64,000 bases of DNA from Microvirga antarctica (GTDB taxonomy: Bacteria > Pseudomonadota > Alphaproteobacteria > Rhizobiales > Beijerinckiaceae): the NCBI RefSeq assembly GCF_017921815.1, contig NZ_JAGEMM010000001.1, positions 1,116,001 to 1,180,000 of the forward strand. The letters run 5' to 3'. Below, piece by piece: positions 5,825 through 14,080 of this stretch. A model generated the notes under the pieces. That model was not told the origin of the DNA. It did no database searches and saw only the letters and a program-made list of their open reading frames with translations. Every line of letters starts with the position of its first letter. The first letter of the stretch is position 1. Both the position numbers and the translations under genes were made by a program.

Positions 5825-6865
5825 TCAGTTGACCTGCTGGATTGCAGAGAGAACCCAGTTCCCTCCCCGCGCGCGGCGGAACGTCCAGATCTCGTTGGCC
5901 TCCGTCAGCTGCGTGGGGTCACCCTCGACGATCCGGCCGGTGGCCTTGTCGGTGGTGACGTCCTTCAGCGCGTAGCGCATCGCGACGGTGGCGAATTCCG
6001 CCTCCCCTTCGCGCCAAGCTTCGGCGAGGTCGCCCTGCAGGAGCTTGACGTCCGAGACCCGATTGACCTCACCGCGCGACGCGAAGTCGTTCAACTCTTC
6101 CTGGATGTAGCCCGCCATTTCGGGGGTCGCGAGCTGCCAGATCCGGGCGACGTCGCCACGGGAATAGGCAGCCTGCACGTCGACCAGGGATTTCTCGAAC
6201 GCCGCGAAATCACCCTCGCCGATGCCGATCTCATCGCGCACTCCCGGCCGGGCTGTGGCTGCGGGCTTCAGCCCGCCCAGAGCGCCCCCGAGCATTCCAC
6301 CAAGGCCGCCGCCCGCGACATTCCCGCCCAGGCCCGCACCCGACGGACCTGTGGGAGGCACGGAGCCGCCCGTCATGGACCGGGCATGCGCAGGCCCGGC
6401 AAAGGCCGGCTCCTGGCGCCGACGGAACCACTTCATGGCGAACGAGACGAGGAGGACAACAAGCCCGATCTGAAGCAGCAGGCCGAAGATTGACGCCAGA
6501 CCGCCGAGGCCCCCGAGAAAGCCGTTGCCCATGAGCATGCCGAGCAATCCGGCGCCGAACAGGCCGGCCATCAGGCCGGTGCCGAACCCGAAGCGGCGCG
6601 GGGCAGCCGCCGTAGCGGCAGCACCGGCGCCCGGAGCGTTCATGGCCGGACCCTGGTTGGGAACCTGCGAGCGCTGGATCGGGGCTGCTGCGCCGGGCGC
6701 CGTGTTGGTGCTCGGAGGCGCGCTCCATGTCCGCGACCCGCGCGAACCCATGCTCGATCGGCCGCCGACGCGCGCCTCGGCCGCACTGCCTGCGAAAATC
6801 AGCGCAGCCGCCATGGCAATCATCACACGGCTGCGGCGAGAGGCAATCGTCATCATGGTGGTCAT
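5825..6865 (-). CDS. Tim44-like domain membrane protein
   Basis: 346 residues. A signal-like N-terminus (about residues 14-32, MIAMAAALIFAGSAAEAR) is followed by a Ser/Pro/Ala-rich linker. A glycine-rich hydrophobic segment (GTGLMAGLFGAGLLGMLMG) and a second membrane helix lie near residues 125-145 (LLLQIGLVVLLVSFAMKW). From about residue 215 there is a Tim44/TimA-type domain (DFAAFEKSLVDVQAAYSRGD, PEMAGYIQEEL, EIWTFRRARGGNWVLSAIQQ). Bacterial members of this family are membrane-associated and poorly understood. The start at 6865 leaves a few residues before a typical hydrophobic core; nearby in-frame ATGs are possible. No EcfG-like promoter is seen upstream. Confidence 0.85.
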   Translation of the reverse strand: MTTMMTIASRRSRVMIAMAAALIFAGSAAEARVGGRSSMGSRGSRTWSAPPSTNTAPGAAAPIQRSQVPNQGPAMNAPGAGAAATAAAPRRFGFGTGLMAGLFGAGLLGMLMGNGFLGGLGGLASIFGLLLQIGLVVLLVSFAMKWFRRRQEPAFAGPAHARSMTGGSVPPTGPSGAGLGGNVAGGGLGGMLGGALGGLKPAATARPGVRDEIGIGEGDFAAFEKSLVDVQAAYSRGDVARIWQLATPEMAGYIQEELNDFASRGEVNRVSDVKLLQGDLAEAWREGEAEFATVAMRYALKDVTTDKATGRIVEGDPTQLTEANEIWTFRRARGGNWVLSAIQQVN

Positions 6866-6935
6866 GTTTCCCTATGGTCAAACAGTCTTGAGAACCATGT
6901 GGGGATGAGATGGCCACCTGAAAAGATGCTGCGCC

Positions 6936-7247
6936 TCAACTCTTCGCGGGAGCAGCCCCATCACGACCGGTCTCTGCCCGCAACTGGTCGATGCGTTTGG
7001 ACGCCTCCGCCTTGTCGAGCTCGGGATCATAAAGCTCAGGCTCGTGGGCTTCCTCAGTCAGCGTTTTCAGGTAGGACGCCTGCGCCCCGGTCATGGGTTC
7101 GTGTCCCGTGACCCATTCTTCCGGGTCCTTGATCTGGTTCGATACCGCAGGACCAAGCTTCGGATTGGTGACCTCCGGCGGGTCCTCGTGGCGACCGCTT
7201 GCCTCATCGGCGCGGGCAGTGGGAGACTTGGGGCGGGACATTGTCAT
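6936..7247 (-). CDS. DUF3072 domain protein
   Basis: A 103-residue hydrophilic protein. The C-terminal 60 residues carry the DUF3072 pattern: PEEWVTGHEPMTGAQASYLK, then KTLTEEAHEPELYDPELDKA and EASKRIDQLRAETG. The N-terminal part is charged and probably disordered. ATG at 7247 follows GAGAGG by five bases. The family is small, stress-associated by context in other genomes and has no known activity. An exact EcfG-type promoter lies about 40 bases upstream of the start. Confidence 0.85.
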   Translation of the reverse strand: MTMSRPKSPTARADEASGRHEDPPEVTNPKLGPAVSNQIKDPEEWVTGHEPMTGAQASYLKTLTEEAHEPELYDPELDKAEASKRIDQLRAETGRDGAAPAKS

Positions 7248-7283
7248 GGCGACCTCTCGTGTTCCTAATATGTTCCCCCTCTT

Positions 7284-7309
7284 AACGGATAGGAAGGTCT
7301 CGTTGTTCC
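7284..7309 (-). promoter_or_regulatory. EcfG-type promoter for the DUF3072 gene
   Basis: On the minus strand GGAAC (7309-7305), 17 bases, CGTT (7287-7284): an exact consensus match. The expected leader is about 30 bases. Confidence 0.7.
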
Positions 7310-7472
7310 ACATCGGGTTGAACGACCCGACCGAGGAGAAATCCCCAGAGTTCACAGGTTTTGCAAAACAGGGCCACCGAATCGCGTGTTTCTGTTCCGT
7401 TCTGGGGCCCACGACGCCCGGGGTGGAGATGATCCGTCCCCAACGTTGTGGCTGACTGTTCCGTTGCGTGCA

Positions 7473-7506
7473 GAAAACAAGAGAGGCGCCCCTTTCTGAG
7501 CGCCTC
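7473..7506 (-). terminator. Terminator of ilvE
   Basis: On the minus strand GAGGCGC, a ten-base loop, GCGCCTC, then TCTTGTTTT, 34 bases after the ilvE stop. Confidence 0.75.
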
Positions 7507-7539
7507 CGCTTGATTGATGGTGTCCCGACGCGCTGGAGG

Positions 7540-8427
7540 TCAGGCCGCCTTGGCCTTGGGCAGGACCTCGGCCTCGTAATCGTCCATGAGGGTCTTGGTC
7601 ATCGCGCCCGGCACATAGCGGTGGGTGGCGATCTCGGAAACCGGCGTGACTTCGGCGGCGGTGCCGGTGATGAAGCATTCCTCGAAGCTGCCCAGCTCGT
7701 CCGGCATGATCCGCCGTTCGATCACCTCGAACCCGCGGCGCTTGGCAAGGTCGATGACCGTCTGGCGGGTGATGCCATCGAGGAAGCAATCGGCAACCGG
7801 GGTGTGGAGAACCCCCTTCCTGATGAAGAACACGTTCGCCCCGGTGCATTCAGCCACCCGGCCCTGCCAGTCGAGCATGAGGGCGTCGGCATAACCCTTG
7901 CGCTCGGCCCGGTGCTTCGAGATCGTGCAGATCATGTAAAGGCCGGCGGCCTTGGCGGTCGATGGCGCGGTCTGCGGATCGGGACGTCGGTAATCGGCAA
8001 GGTCGAGGCGGATCCCCTTCATCTTCTCGGCCGGGTCGAAATAGCTCGGCCATTCCCAGGCGGCGATCGCCAGATGGATCTTGTTGTGCTGGGCGGAGAC
8101 GCCCATCATCTCGGACCCGCGCCACGCCACCGGACGCAGATAGGCGTTGGTGTGGTTGTTCTTCTGGAGCACCGCCAGCTTGGCGGCATCGATCTCCGCC
8201 ACCGAATAGGGAATCTCGAAATCGAGGATTTCGCCCGATTTCTTGAGCCGCCTGGAGTGCTCGGTGGATTTGAAGATCGCGCCCCCATAGGCACGCTCGC
8301 CCTCGAAAACGCTCGAGGCGTAGTGGAGCCCGTGGGACAGCACGTGGATCTTGGCGTCCTTCCAGGCTACGAACTGCCCGTCGTACCAAATCCAACCATC
8401 GCGTTGATCGAAAGGGGTCGCGGACAT
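7540..8427 (-). CDS. ilvE: Branched-chain amino acid aminotransferase
   Basis: 295 residues, class IV PLP aminotransferase. It transfers amino groups between glutamate and the keto acids of Val, Leu and Ile. Visible marks are the N-terminal IWYDGQFVAWKDAKIHVLSH, LHYASSVFEGERAYGG, AYLRPVAWRGSEMMG, the PLP-lysine region STAKAAGLYM, and the signature stretch CTGANVFFIRKGVLHTP followed by DGITRQTVIDLAKRRG. Length is typical. The gene is divergent from the MarR-type gene at 8611 across 183 bases; this neighbourhood (ilvE beside MarR and an OmpR-type regulator) recurs in Rhizobiales. No stress promoter is seen. Confidence 0.96.
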   Translation of the reverse strand: MSATPFDQRDGWIWYDGQFVAWKDAKIHVLSHGLHYASSVFEGERAYGGAIFKSTEHSRRLKKSGEILDFEIPYSVAEIDAAKLAVLQKNNHTNAYLRPVAWRGSEMMGVSAQHNKIHLAIAAWEWPSYFDPAEKMKGIRLDLADYRRPDPQTAPSTAKAAGLYMICTISKHRAERKGYADALMLDWQGRVAECTGANVFFIRKGVLHTPVADCFLDGITRQTVIDLAKRRGFEVIERRIMPDELGSFEECFITGTAAEVTPVSEIATHRYVPGAMTKTLMDDYEAEVLPKAKAA

Positions 8428-8610
8428 CGTCAGTCTCCATGGTGATGCGGCGTGTTGGCGTCAGGGGGCCGCGCAATTTCCGAAGCGTTGCCGTGCTCTT
8501 TGAATGTCATTCATTTCACGGAACTGCCTTGACGAGTAACAATCGTCCTGAGATATGTCAATAAGGCTGACTTAAAAGCGACACTGCCGATCCGGCATCA
8601 CCGACTGGAA

Positions 8611-9141
8611 ATGGACGCCACTTTGCCCGACGCAATGCCCGTTCCCCATCCGCGCCGCGACAGTGCAGACGCGCACGCCGACGCTCCGGCTTACGATCTC
8701 ATCGAGCTCTTTTTCTTTGCCTACCGGGATTTCGTGAGCGACCCGGATCGCATCCTTTCCGAATACAATTTCGGCCGGGCGCACCATCGGGTGCTGCATT
8801 TCGTGTCGCGCCAGCCCGGCCTGACCATCGCGGAGTTGCTGGATATCCTGCGCATCACCAAGCAGAGCCTCAACCGTGTCCTCAAGGAGCTCATCGAGAC
8901 CGGGTTCATCGAAAGCCGCACCGGGACCGCCGACCGGCGCCAGCGCCACCTTCACGCAACGACGCAGGGGCACCACCTCGCTCGCAAGCTTGCGGACCTC
9001 CAGACGGGGCGCATCACGCAATCCCTCGCCAGCATCGACCCGAAAGCCAAGGAGGCGATCAGCGCCTATCTGCTCGGGCTGATCGACCCCGACGATCGCG
9101 CCCATGTGCAGCGGCTCGTATTCGGCCGGCGGGAAACCTGA
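8611..9141 (+). CDS. petP: MarR family transcriptional regulator (PetP-like)
   Basis: 176 residues with a winged-helix MarR domain: AHHRVLHFVSRQPGLTIAEL, LRITKQSLNRVLKELIETGF as recognition helix region, and RTGTADRRQRHLHATTQGH as wing. The first 25 residues are a poorly conserved tail. It is followed 14 bases later by an OmpR-type response regulator, matching the petP-petR order described in Rhodobacter capsulatus, so the petP name rests on family and gene order. It probably acts as a DNA-binding partner or co-regulator. The petABC genes themselves are 27 kb away here. Confidence 0.85.
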   Translation: MDATLPDAMPVPHPRRDSADAHADAPAYDLIELFFFAYRDFVSDPDRILSEYNFGRAHHRVLHFVSRQPGLTIAELLDILRITKQSLNRVLKELIETGFIESRTGTADRRQRHLHATTQGHHLARKLADLQTGRITQSLASIDPKAKEAISAYLLGLIDPDDRAHVQRLVFGRRET

Positions 9142-9155
9142 TAAGCGTCGGAACG

Positions 9156-9875
9156 ATGGAACCCGCTCGCATCGACATTCCGGACCACGCGCCGCACGTC
9201 CTCGTCGTGGACGACGACCGGCGGCTTCGTGACCTGCTGGCGCGGTTTCTTACGGAAAACGGCTACCGGGTGACCACGGCCGCCAGCGCCGCCGAGGCGC
9301 GTGCGAAAACCGAAAGCGTCCTGTTCGACGCCCTCGTCCTCGACGTGATGATGCCGGGCGAGACCGGGTTCGATTATGCGCGCAGCATCCGGCTGTCGTC
9401 CCAGATCCCCATCCTGATGCTGACCGCCCGGGCCGAGACCGCCGACCGGGTGACCGGTCTCGAGATCGGCGCGGATGATTATCTGCCCAAACCCTTCGAG
9501 CCGCGCGAATTGCTGTTGCGCCTGGGTAATATCCTCAAGCGCACGCAGCCCGTCCTCGGCGCGCCCAGCGGCGAGGTTCCGGAGATCGTCCATTTCGGGC
9601 CGTTTTCCTTCCGCTTCGACCGGGGCGAGTTGCGCCGCGCCGACGAGGTCGTGCGCATCACCGAGCGCGAGCGAGAGATCCTCACCATCCTGGGGATGCG
9701 CACGGGCGACAATGTCCCGCGCGAGGAACTGGCCGGCAGCGGCCCGGCGGCCAATGAGCGGACGGTGGACGTGCAGATCAACCGGCTGCGCCGCAAGATC
9801 GAGATCGACCCGGCCAATCCCCTGCTGTTGCAGACGGTGCGCGGCATCGGATATCGGCTCGTTATCGACCGATGA
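9156..9875 (+). CDS. petR: OmpR family response regulator (PetR-like)
   Basis: 239 residues. The receiver domain (13-130) has the acidic pair in HVLVVDDDRRLRDLL, phospho-acceptor Asp63 in ALVLDVMMPGETGFDY, the Thr in LMLTARAE and the Lys in LPKPFEPREL. The C-terminal winged helix (about 150-238) shows RITEREREILTILG and VDVQINRLRRKIE. It should bind DNA as a dimer when phosphorylated by the kinase encoded next, whose start overlaps this stop by four bases (ATGA). Assignment to PetR follows gene order with the MarR gene. Confidence 0.9.
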   Translation: MEPARIDIPDHAPHVLVVDDDRRLRDLLARFLTENGYRVTTAASAAEARAKTESVLFDALVLDVMMPGETGFDYARSIRLSSQIPILMLTARAETADRVTGLEIGADDYLPKPFEPRELLLRLGNILKRTQPVLGAPSGEVPEIVHFGPFSFRFDRGELRRADEVVRITEREREILTILGMRTGDNVPREELAGSGPAANERTVDVQINRLRRKIEIDPANPLLLQTVRGIGYRLVIDR

Positions 9876-11230
9876 AAGTCGGTTCCGCGTTCGGCTATTC
9901 TCCCTTCGACAGGGCCCTGCGGTGGATCGGCCGCTTCCTGCCGAAAGGCCTTTACGCGCGCTCGCTCATCATCATCATCGCGCCGGTGGTGCTCCTGCAA
10001 TCGGTGGTCGCCTATGTGTTCATGGAGCGCCATTACCAGCTCGTGACGCGGCGCCTGTCATCGGCGGTCACGTCCGACATCGCCGCGCTCATCGACATCT
10101 ACGAGAGTTTTCCGCAGGACAAGAACGCCACCGTCCTGACACGGATTGCCTCGGAGCGCCTGCAGTTGGACGTGGATATCCTCCACGACACCGACCTGCC
10201 ACCGCCTGCTCCGAAACCATTCTTTTCCATCCTCGACGAGACTCTTTCGGAAGAGCTGCGGCGGCAGGTCGATCGGCCCTACTGGATGGACACGATCGGC
10301 CGATCGAGTTTCATCGAAATCCGCGTGAAGCTGAACGCCAACACGGTGATGCGGGTGGTGACCCGCAGCTCTCAGGCCTATGCGTCGAACTCGCATATCT
10401 TCCTCGTGTGGATGGCCGGCTCCTCGCTGATCCTTCTCGGCATCGCGATCCTGTTTCTGCGCAACCAGATCCGGCCAATCCTGCGCCTGTCGGAGGCCGC
10501 CGAAGCGCTGGGAAAAGGCCGGGAAATCGAGTTCCGACCCCGCGGCGCGCGGGAAGTGCGGCAGGCCGGACACGCCTTCCTCGAGATGAAGCGGCGCATC
10601 GAGCGCAACCTCGAACAGCGCACCACCATGCTCAACGGCGTCAGCCACGACCTGCGCACCATCCTGACCCGCTTCAAGCTGTCCCTCGCGCTGATCGCCC
10701 AGACTCCCGAGGTGGAGGATCTCAAGCGCGATGTGGATGAGATGACCCGCATGCTCGAGGGCTATCTCGCCTTTGCGCGCGGGGATCTCGGCGAACAGGC
10801 CGTCGTCACGGATCTGCGGCCCCTGCTCGAAGAACTGCAATCCGACGCGGAGCGGCAGGGTCACGCGACCTCCCTCGACATCGTCGGCGACCCGATGATC
10901 ACCGTCAGGCCCGACGCGTTCCGGCGCTTGTTGTTCAACCTCCTGGCCAATGCCGCGCGGCACGGAGAACGCATCGCGATCCTGGCCAACCACGAGACCC
11001 GCTGGCTTGTGCTGCACGTGGACGACGATGGTCAGGGCATTCCCCCGGAGATGCGCGAGGAGGTCTTCAAACCGTTCGTGCGCCTCGACGAGGCGCGCAA
11101 TCAGGACGAAGGCGGATCGGGCCTCGGACTTGCCATTGCGCGCGATATCGCCCGCGCCCATGGGGGCGATATCTCCCTCGGCGAGAGCCCCTCCGGCGGC
11201 CTGCGGGCCACCGTTCGCCTGCCTGCCTGA
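9872..11230 (+). CDS. EnvZ-like sensor histidine kinase, partner of PetR-like regulator
   Basis: 452 residues. Two membrane helices (about 30-52, RSLIIIIAPVVLLQSVVAYVF, and 173-192) flank a periplasmic sensor domain of about 120 residues. A HAMP linker (RNQIRPILRLSEAAEALGKG) leads to the H-box LNGVSHDLRTILTR with His near residue 259. Further on are FNLLANAARHGERI (N-box), DDDGQGIPPEM (G1) and GGSGLGLAIARDIARAHGG (G2). The usual HDLRTP proline is isoleucine (HDLRTI), as in a subset of alphaproteobacterial EnvZ-like kinases. It overlaps petR by four bases, so the two are translationally coupled. Confidence 0.92.
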   Translation: MKVGSAFGYSPFDRALRWIGRFLPKGLYARSLIIIIAPVVLLQSVVAYVFMERHYQLVTRRLSSAVTSDIAALIDIYESFPQDKNATVLTRIASERLQLDVDILHDTDLPPPAPKPFFSILDETLSEELRRQVDRPYWMDTIGRSSFIEIRVKLNANTVMRVVTRSSQAYASNSHIFLVWMAGSSLILLGIAILFLRNQIRPILRLSEAAEALGKGREIEFRPRGAREVRQAGHAFLEMKRRIERNLEQRTTMLNGVSHDLRTILTRFKLSLALIAQTPEVEDLKRDVDEMTRMLEGYLAFARGDLGEQAVVTDLRPLLEELQSDAERQGHATSLDIVGDPMITVRPDAFRRLLFNLLANAARHGERIAILANHETRWLVLHVDDDGQGIPPEMREEVFKPFVRLDEARNQDEGGSGLGLAIARDIARAHGGDISLGESPSGGLRATVRLPA

Positions 11231-11240
11231 CGCCCTCGGA

Positions 11241-11600
11241 TCAGTACAGCCGCCCGCCGATCGGGACATCCCGGTCGGGTCGGATGAGCATGACTTCCCC
11301 ATCAGCATCGGGCACGCCGAGAGTCAAAACCTCCGACATGAAGGGTCCGATCTGTCGCGGCGGGAAATTGACCACGGCCAGGACCTGGGACCCGATCAGG
11401 TCCTGAAGCGTGTGGTTGGTCGTGATCTGGGCGGAGGACCGCTTCAGGCCGATTTCGGGCCCGAAATCGATGGTGAGCTTGAAGGCGGGTTTCCTCGCCT
11501 GCGGAAAGGCCTCGGCCGTGACGATCCGGCCCACGCGGATATCGACCTTCATGAAATCCGCAAAGCTGATGGCTGCGGTCTGGCTTTCGTCCGTCTTCAT
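11241..11600 (-). CDS. csaA: CsaA-type tRNA-binding domain protein
   Basis: 119 residues forming one OB-fold tRNA-binding domain (EMAP-like): FMKVDIRVGRIVTAEAFPQA, KPAFKLTIDFGPEIGLKRSS, GSQVLAVVNFPPRQIGPFMS and the C-terminal RPDRDVPIGGRLY. CsaA of Bacillus is described as a secretion-related chaperone that also binds tRNA. It may act as a structure-specific tRNA-binding factor here. Length matches the family. It lies 24 bases downstream of the TetR gene on the same strand, and converges with the kinase gene across ten bases. Confidence 0.9.
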   Translation of the reverse strand: MKTDESQTAAISFADFMKVDIRVGRIVTAEAFPQARKPAFKLTIDFGPEIGLKRSSAQITTNHTLQDLIGSQVLAVVNFPPRQIGPFMSEVLTLGVPDADGEVMLIRPDRDVPIGGRLY

Positions 11601-11623
11601 GATGCCCCCTTGAACCTTCGGAC

Positions 11624-12319
11624 TCAGATAGCGGCCGCCGGGTCGTTGGTCTCGCCTTCCGTCCGGCGCTTGGTGTATCCCGAGGACGCGCGACGCTCCA
11701 TCAACGCACGGCCAAAGGCGCGGAACGGTGCGGTCAGACGGCGAAGATCCTCGGCTTGCTCAAGGATGCCCTCCCCTCGCCGAAGCTCGCGATCGAGCCG
11801 GGCCATGGTCCTGGCGAGCGCGGGATCATCGTCGTGAAGCCAGGTTTGCAAGGTGCGGGCGAAAACCAGTACGGCGCCCTGCACCTTCAGCCCGCCCAAA
11901 TGGCCTTCCGTGGGGATGCCGGCGGAAGCGAGCATGAACCGCTGGGAATTCACCGCCACCTTGTTCAAAGCCGCAAGCGACAGGGCATCGCATTGCAGCC
12001 CGCGCGTGATGCGCAGCAACGCCGCCTTGTGCGGGGTGAGCGCATCGATCCGGCGCATCATGACGTCGAAGACCCGTTCGCGCGCCGGCTCGCCTGCGAG
12101 GTCATCGCTGGTTCCGGCCAGCACGGCCCGATCGATGGTGCGTGAAAACGCGCCGAGGATTGCGCCCTTGGAGGGAAAGAGATCGCGAAACTCCGACAGC
12201 GTCACATCGGCCCGCTCGGCAATGTCGGTGATCTCGATCGCGTGCCAGTCGCGCTCGGCTGCCAGCGCCAAGAGGGCCGACACGATCGCGTCGCGTTTCG
12301 ATGGGGTCTCGACCGTCAT
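11624..12319 (-). CDS. TetR family transcriptional regulator
   Basis: 231 residues. The N-terminal helix-turn-helix is recognisable in DAIVSALLALAAERDWHAIE and ITDIAERADVTLSEFRDLFP followed by SKGAILGAF. The rest is helical and ligand-binding by family, with an unusual Arg/Lys/Thr-rich tail (YTKRRTEGETNDPAAAI). ATG at 12319 is preferred to upstream in-frame starts because GAAGGAG precedes it by six bases. The target is unknown; the 95-bp gap to proC and the short distance to csaA suggest it is cotranscribed with one or both. Confidence 0.88.
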   Translation of the reverse strand: MTVETPSKRDAIVSALLALAAERDWHAIEITDIAERADVTLSEFRDLFPSKGAILGAFSRTIDRAVLAGTSDDLAGEPARERVFDVMMRRIDALTPHKAALLRITRGLQCDALSLAALNKVAVNSQRFMLASAGIPTEGHLGGLKVQGAVLVFARTLQTWLHDDDPALARTMARLDRELRRGEGILEQAEDLRRLTAPFRAFGRALMERRASSGYTKRRTEGETNDPAAAI

Positions 12320-12414
12320 GCCCGTCTCCTTCGTGTTCCGGCGCGCGGAATGGCGCCCGCCGCTTTCAATTCTCAGGGTCATATGGCGTTGCGATCCAAG
12401 GTCGGGAACGCCCG

Positions 12415-13242
12415 TCAGCCGGAGAGTTCGCCCGCACGTCGCTTTGCCGCAGCCACAGCCTCTCCCATCAGCGCCCTGAGGCTGCCGGGATCTGCCGTCA
12501 ACACCGCCAGCGCGGCCGCCGTGGTGCCCCCCGGGGAGGTGACGTTCTGGCGGAGGACCGCCGGGTCGAGGTCGCTCTGGAACAGCAATTCGCCCGCTCC
12601 CGTCACCGTGGCGCGCGCGAGGCGGGCGGCAAGGTCAGCCGGAAGGCCTGCTGCAACCCCGGCTTCCGCCAGGCATTCAACGAGGTGAAACACGTAAGCC
12701 GGACCGGAACCGGACACGGCCGTGACCGCATCGATGAGAGTTTCGTCCGCCACCCATTCCACCACGCCGACGCAACGCAACAGCGCGTCCGCGGACAGGC
12801 GCTGCGCCTCCGTCACCTGCGGGCTCGCAGCAGCCCCGGTGGCGCCCCGCCCGATGCTCGCCGGCAGATTGGGCATGGCGCGGATGATGGCAGTCGCCGC
12901 CGGCAGTCGGGCGCGCAGATCCCCGATGGTCTTGCCCGCGAGAATGGAGATCAGCATCGAGCCCGGCCCGAGGAGGCCGTTCACCTGAGGGGCGGCGGCG
13001 TCGAGATATTGCGGCTTCGTCGCCAGCACGACCACGTCGGCCGTACCGGGCGCTGCCGGATTGATCGGGATGCCGTGCTCCGAACAGAGGCGGCGCATGT
13101 CGTCGGAGGGATGAGGGTCGAAGATGGAGACGCCAGAGGCCTTCATGCCGCTGGCGAGCCAGCCAGAGAGCATCGCGCCCCCCATCTTGCCTGCGCCGAC
13201 GAGGATGAGAGAGGAGGGAAGGTCCTGGGATGGGAGCGACAT
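12415..13242 (-). CDS. proC: Pyrroline-5-carboxylate reductase
   Basis: 275 residues. It reduces 1-pyrroline-5-carboxylate to proline with NAD(P)H, the last step of proline synthesis. The N-terminal Rossmann motif is LILVGAGKMGGAMLSGWL; later ATKPQYLDAAAPQV, IIRAMPNLPASIGRGATG and the family signature region AVSGSGPAYVFHLVECLAEA, then NVTSPGGTTAAALAVL. Start MSLPSQ at 13242 gives the usual length, with a weak AGG upstream. It follows ybjN by 100 bases in the ubiK-ybjN-proC arrangement known in Rhizobiales. Confidence 0.95.
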   Translation of the reverse strand: MSLPSQDLPSSLILVGAGKMGGAMLSGWLASGMKASGVSIFDPHPSDDMRRLCSEHGIPINPAAPGTADVVVLATKPQYLDAAAPQVNGLLGPGSMLISILAGKTIGDLRARLPAATAIIRAMPNLPASIGRGATGAAASPQVTEAQRLSADALLRCVGVVEWVADETLIDAVTAVSGSGPAYVFHLVECLAEAGVAAGLPADLAARLARATVTGAGELLFQSDLDPAVLRQNVTSPGGTTAAALAVLTADPGSLRALMGEAVAAAKRRAGELSG

Positions 13243-13342
13243 GACAACCTGGCAAGAGAAAACTGGCAACAGAAAACGACTGGCCGCAATCTAGTGCAGA
13301 TCGTGGGCGGGTGGATACCCTCCCGTTACGTCCCCTCGGCGA

Positions 13343-13843
13343 TCAGGCCTCGCCTTCTGTTTCGAACAGGGAGAAGTCGAGCGCCTGCTGCGGGCTTCTG
13401 CCAGCCCAGAGGAGGAACTGGAACGCCTGGAAGTGTCGTTCGCAGGCCTCGACCGAGACGCGCAGCATCGTCTCGCATTGTCCGGCCGTCGGGTCCGCGC
13501 CGCCTGGAAGCAGGAGAGCGTGACGGAACATAACCGCGTTCTCGGTGGTCCAGAGATCGAAATGGCCGACCCACAATTGCTCATTGATGAGCGAGATGAG
13601 TTGCAGCACCTCAGGCCGCCGCCGATCGGGCACGCGCAGGTCGAACGCGCAGGCCACGTGCAGGGCCTCCACATCCTCGATCCAGGTGAACGCCACATGG
13701 TATTCGGCCCAGCGGCCGCTCACCGACACCGACATTTCATCGGTCGCCGTCCGGTCGAAAATCCAGTCGCGGATCGCCGCCAACCTCTCCATGACATCGA
13801 GAGGGTGTTCGACGCGATCTATCTCAACTTGCAACTGACGCAT
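13343..13843 (-). CDS. YbjN domain-containing protein
   Basis: 166 residues, YbjN (DUF1790-type) fold: HPLDVMERLAAIRDWIFDRT, VSVSGRWAEYHVAFTWIEDV, LISLINEQLWVGHFDLWTTE and CERHFQAFQFLLWAGRSPQQ. The family resembles type III secretion chaperones in fold; its role in Rhizobiales is not established. ATG at 13843 gives the usual N-terminus; a GTG farther upstream lies inside an inverted repeat and has no ribosome-binding site. The gene sits between ubiK-like and proC genes. A perfect 11-bp inverted repeat lies about 20 bases before the start. Confidence 0.9.
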   Translation of the reverse strand: MRQLQVEIDRVEHPLDVMERLAAIRDWIFDRTATDEMSVSVSGRWAEYHVAFTWIEDVEALHVACAFDLRVPDRRRPEVLQLISLINEQLWVGHFDLWTTENAVMFRHALLLPGGADPTAGQCETMLRVSVEACERHFQAFQFLLWAGRSPQQALDFSLFETEGEA

Positions 13844-13861
13844 ATCAATCCATGAGGCTCG

Positions 13862-13893
13862 GTTTCCCAAAACCACGAAGGTTTTTGGGAAAC
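13862..13893. repeat. Inverted repeat upstream of the YbjN gene
   Basis: GTTTCCCAAAA (13862-13872) and TTTTGGGAAAC (13883-13893) are perfect 11-bp inverted copies with a ten-base spacer. The repeat lies 19 bases upstream of the minus-strand start codon. It may be an operator or an mRNA leader hairpin. Confidence 0.7.
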
Positions 13894-14080
13894 GTCATTA
13901 CGTTAGATTGAAACCTGCTCCGTATTCCCGACCACGAATACCTGAGTATGGCGGCAGCGAACCACGCTTCACAGCGAATCAACTCACGGATCGACAGTCA
14001 TGGATTTCGCAGGGCGTCACAATGCGCTGGCAGGACCTGTCCACAACAGGTCGGGTGCCGCTGCCGCATGGGCGCTCTTC

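Noticed and set aside
9475-11308. Long overlapping frames of about 420 residues on both strands across the regulator-kinase genes
   Set aside because: They are shadows of petR and the kinase in high-GC DNA. They have repetitive Arg/Ala/Pro composition and no domain.
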